Assembly: GCF_022549695.1 (NCBI RefSeq)
Contig: NZ_JAKZGS010000018.1
Location: 1 to 64,000, forward strand
Direction of reading: 5' to 3'
Source: Belliella calami
GTDB lineage: Bacteria > Bacteroidota > Bacteroidia > Cytophagales > Cyclobacteriaceae
Length of the DNA stretch: 64,000 nucleotides
Position numbers and translations under genes: made by a program
Shown: positions 62,672-64,000 of the stretch, in pieces
Position numbering within the stretch: the stretch's first letter is position 1
Layout of the letters: every line of letters begins with the position of its first letter
Notes under the pieces: generated by a model
What the model saw: only the letters and a program-made list of their open reading frames with translations
What the model was told of the DNA's origin: nothing
The model's database searches: none

Positions 62672-63370
62672 ATGCCTTCTTTAAACGCAAACATCAAATT
62701 TCTCAGAAAAACAAAGTCCCTTACTCAGGAAACTTTGGCAAACGCCATGGGAATCAGTAGATCCAAACTCGCAGGTTATGAACTAAACATCAATCCACCT
62801 TTGGATACGTTGCTGGCGTTTTCGGATTATTTTGGGGTTTCGGTCGATTTGTTGATAAGGAAAGACCTGAGTTCACTGTCAGAGTACAAGTTGAGACAGG
62901 TGTTGGAGACAGATCAATTTCTCAAAGGGAAAAACCTTCGAATTCTCACCACCACAGTGGATGTCGATGGTAGGGAGCTGATAGAAGTGGTTTCCCAAAA
63001 AGCAAAAGCATCCTATTTGGCAGGCTTCTCAGATCCTGATTTTATTGAGGAGTTGCCGAGATTTTCCTTGCCATTTTTACCTACAGACAAGAAGCACAGA
63101 GTTTTTCAGCTTGATGGGGACTCCATGTTGCCGATTCCGGAAGGTGCATGGATCGTTTGCGAATATATGGACGACTGGACTGTGCTGAAGGATGGGGAAA
63201 AATATGTCGTTGTCACGGAACAAGACGGGGTGACTTTTAAAATAGCCTACAATCAGATCAAGGAAAAAGAAAGGCTGTTGCTTTGCTCCAGCAACCCTAT
63301 TTACAAACCATTCTATGTCAATATATCCGAAGTAAGGGAGTTGTGGAAATACAGGTTGGTGATTTATTGA
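62672..63370 (+). CDS. XRE-S24 repressor (LexA/CI-like)
   Basis: From ATG 62672 the 232-residue protein has an XRE helix-turn-helix (about 5-60; LTQETLANAMGISRSKLAGYE) and a C-terminal S24 peptidase domain. The catalytic pair is Ser in LDGDSMLP (S151) and Lys in TFKIAY (K190), and an Ala-Gly bond (117-118, LAGF) is at the correct place for self-cleavage. It should be inactivated by RecA on DNA damage. The upstream ATG at 62633 is less likely because it adds unconserved residues. Confidence 0.9.
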   Translation: MPSLNANIKFLRKTKSLTQETLANAMGISRSKLAGYELNINPPLDTLLAFSDYFGVSVDLLIRKDLSSLSEYKLRQVLETDQFLKGKNLRILTTTVDVDGRELIEVVSQKAKASYLAGFSDPDFIEELPRFSLPFLPTDKKHRVFQLDGDSMLPIPEGAWIVCEYMDDWTVLKDGEKYVVVTEQDGVTFKIAYNQIKEKERLLLCSSNPIYKPFYVNISEVRELWKYRLVIY

Positions 63371-63817
63371 GGGGGTCGAGAGCGTTTTTATAGAGTTGAG
63401 GGATTAGATATTTGTTTCTCTTCATACTCGACATATTGGTGCAGTGCGATTCCTTTAGAAAACATTGAGCCATTAGTTTACAAACTTGCTTTTTGATAAA
63501 CGAAGCTTTCCAAGGAAGAAAATCAGTAATGCAATGCTTAGGAGTGATGTTTTCATCAAGAGTCATTTATATGAATGTAGTGTTTTTTAATTTAGCGCTA
63601 ATTTTTTTTTGATTTGGTGTAATGCGTATTATTGGTATGTTGTTTTGTTTTTTTGGTGATTTTTTCTTGTTGGTATTTCTCGTTTACTCTTAAATTTTGT
63701 CAAAAATCAAAATAATGCTCATATTATAAGACAAAACAGCTTATATTTCGTTGTTACATTATTGGCGTGAGAATATTTATTGATCATTGAGTATTAACCT
63801 TAAAAAAGACAGTAGAT
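63371..63817. other. 447-base gap before the alkyltransferase gene
   Basis: No family-like frame, repeat or strong hairpin was seen. TATATTTC near 63741-63748 is a one-mismatch -7 box about 70 bases before the next ATG. Confidence 0.4.
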
Positions 63818-64000
63818 ATGAGAGAGTATGCAGTGATGGAGACGCCCTTGGGCAATGTCAAAGCAGAGGTCTTTGACGGTTATTTGATCTCTTTACAATT
63901 TACCGAAGAACCTGAAACCGATACTTTCCTAGATGGTGTATTGATGGATGTCAGGATTCAGTTGGGCTTATATTTTCAAGGGAAGCAAAAGACATTTGAT
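63818..64000 (+). CDS. O6-methylguanine-DNA methyltransferase, Ogt type (partial, 5' part)
   Basis: The first 61 codons of a frame that runs off the right edge read MREYAVMETPLGNVKAEVFD and continue to QLGLYFQGKQKTFD. This is the N-terminal domain of Ogt/AdaB-type alkyltransferases, which repair O6-alkylguanine by moving the alkyl group to their own cysteine. The catalytic PCHR segment lies beyond the window. Together with dinB and the S24 repressor it makes a DNA-repair group. Confidence 0.82.
   Translation, partial: MREYAVMETPLGNVKAEVFDGYLISLQFTEEPETDTFLDGVLMDVRIQLGLYFQGKQKTFD

Noticed and set aside
63318-63566. Leftward 82-codon frame after the S24 repressor gene
   Set aside because: It overlaps the repressor 3' end, has no recognisable domain and lacks promoter or terminator signals.
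1-64000. tRNA, rRNA or prophage genes
   Set aside because: All gaps were read for tRNA-like ends and conserved rRNA segments, and genes for phage structural proteins or integrases; none was found.

Overview
The window reads as chromosomal DNA of a low-GC member of the Bacteroidota, most likely order Cytophagales and close to Cyclobacteriaceae. This is an inference from gene content: a SusC/SusD pair, many signal-peptidase II lipoproteins with MKK...C starts, a LytS/LytTR two-component pair, HemJ, TIGR02757 and DUF2911 proteins, and promoter elements of the Bacteroidota type (-7 box TAnnTTTG). No rRNA, tRNA, CRISPR array, intact transposase or prophage was seen. About 63 protein genes fill the window, many in short divergent or convergent blocks separated by strong hairpin terminators.

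Layout. 1-5.2 kb: a class IV aminotransferase, a MerC-like protein, a lipoprotein, a HemJ-SCO-cytochrome c block, and the MeaB GTPase. 5.2-9.5 kb: dnaA, a 5'-nucleotidase split into two genes, and glutaminase. 9.5-14.5 kb: an envelope operon (SGNH hydrolase, thiamine-binding protein, an outer-membrane protein, a large OmpA-family protein) preceded by a candidate structured RNA. 14.8-25.5 kb: DUF4407, DUF5995, a VIT1-like transporter, an aldehyde dehydrogenase/DUF779/AraC unit, an SLC13 permease, a ZIP transporter and guanine deaminase. 26-32.4 kb: a LytS/LytTR pair divergent from a TonB-dependent receptor, then pdhB and a rhodanese. 32.4-49.7 kb: mostly housekeeping genes (phosphodiesterase, hisS, YbaB, GT2, PspC, asparaginase-like enzyme, CutC, CBS, NfeD, LysM, TIGR02757, M24 peptidase, amidohydrolase, DUF2911). 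49.9-56.8 kb: a CDP-alcohol phosphatidyltransferase, an 880-base gene-free stretch holding a small inserted repeat, and a SusC-SusD-lipoprotein operon. 56.9-60 kb: an ABC/YtrA operon ending in a 5'-truncated thioredoxin gene. 60.1-64 kb: an AAA/DUF4143 ATPase and a DNA-damage group (DinB polymerase, XRE-S24 repressor, start of an Ogt-type alkyltransferase).

How genes work together. The most informative regulatory sites are: a 27-base palindrome between dinB and the S24 repressor (a likely SOS-type switch); a palindrome covering the start of the YtrA operon; two 8-base direct repeats 21 bases apart between aldehyde dehydrogenase and its divergent AraC regulator; and two and a half 32-base tandem repeats over the promoter of the AAA/DUF4143 gene. 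A family of short intergenic palindromes with ends like ATGATTATCCGC occurs at three places; one copy is flanked by a perfect 10-base direct repeat, as expected for transposition.

The strongest candidates for undescribed biology are that palindrome family, the tandem operator array before the AAA/DUF4143 gene, the self-regulated dinB/S24 switch, two candidate structured RNAs, and a 45-residue basic microprotein gene. All functional statements come from reading motifs; no database search was run.
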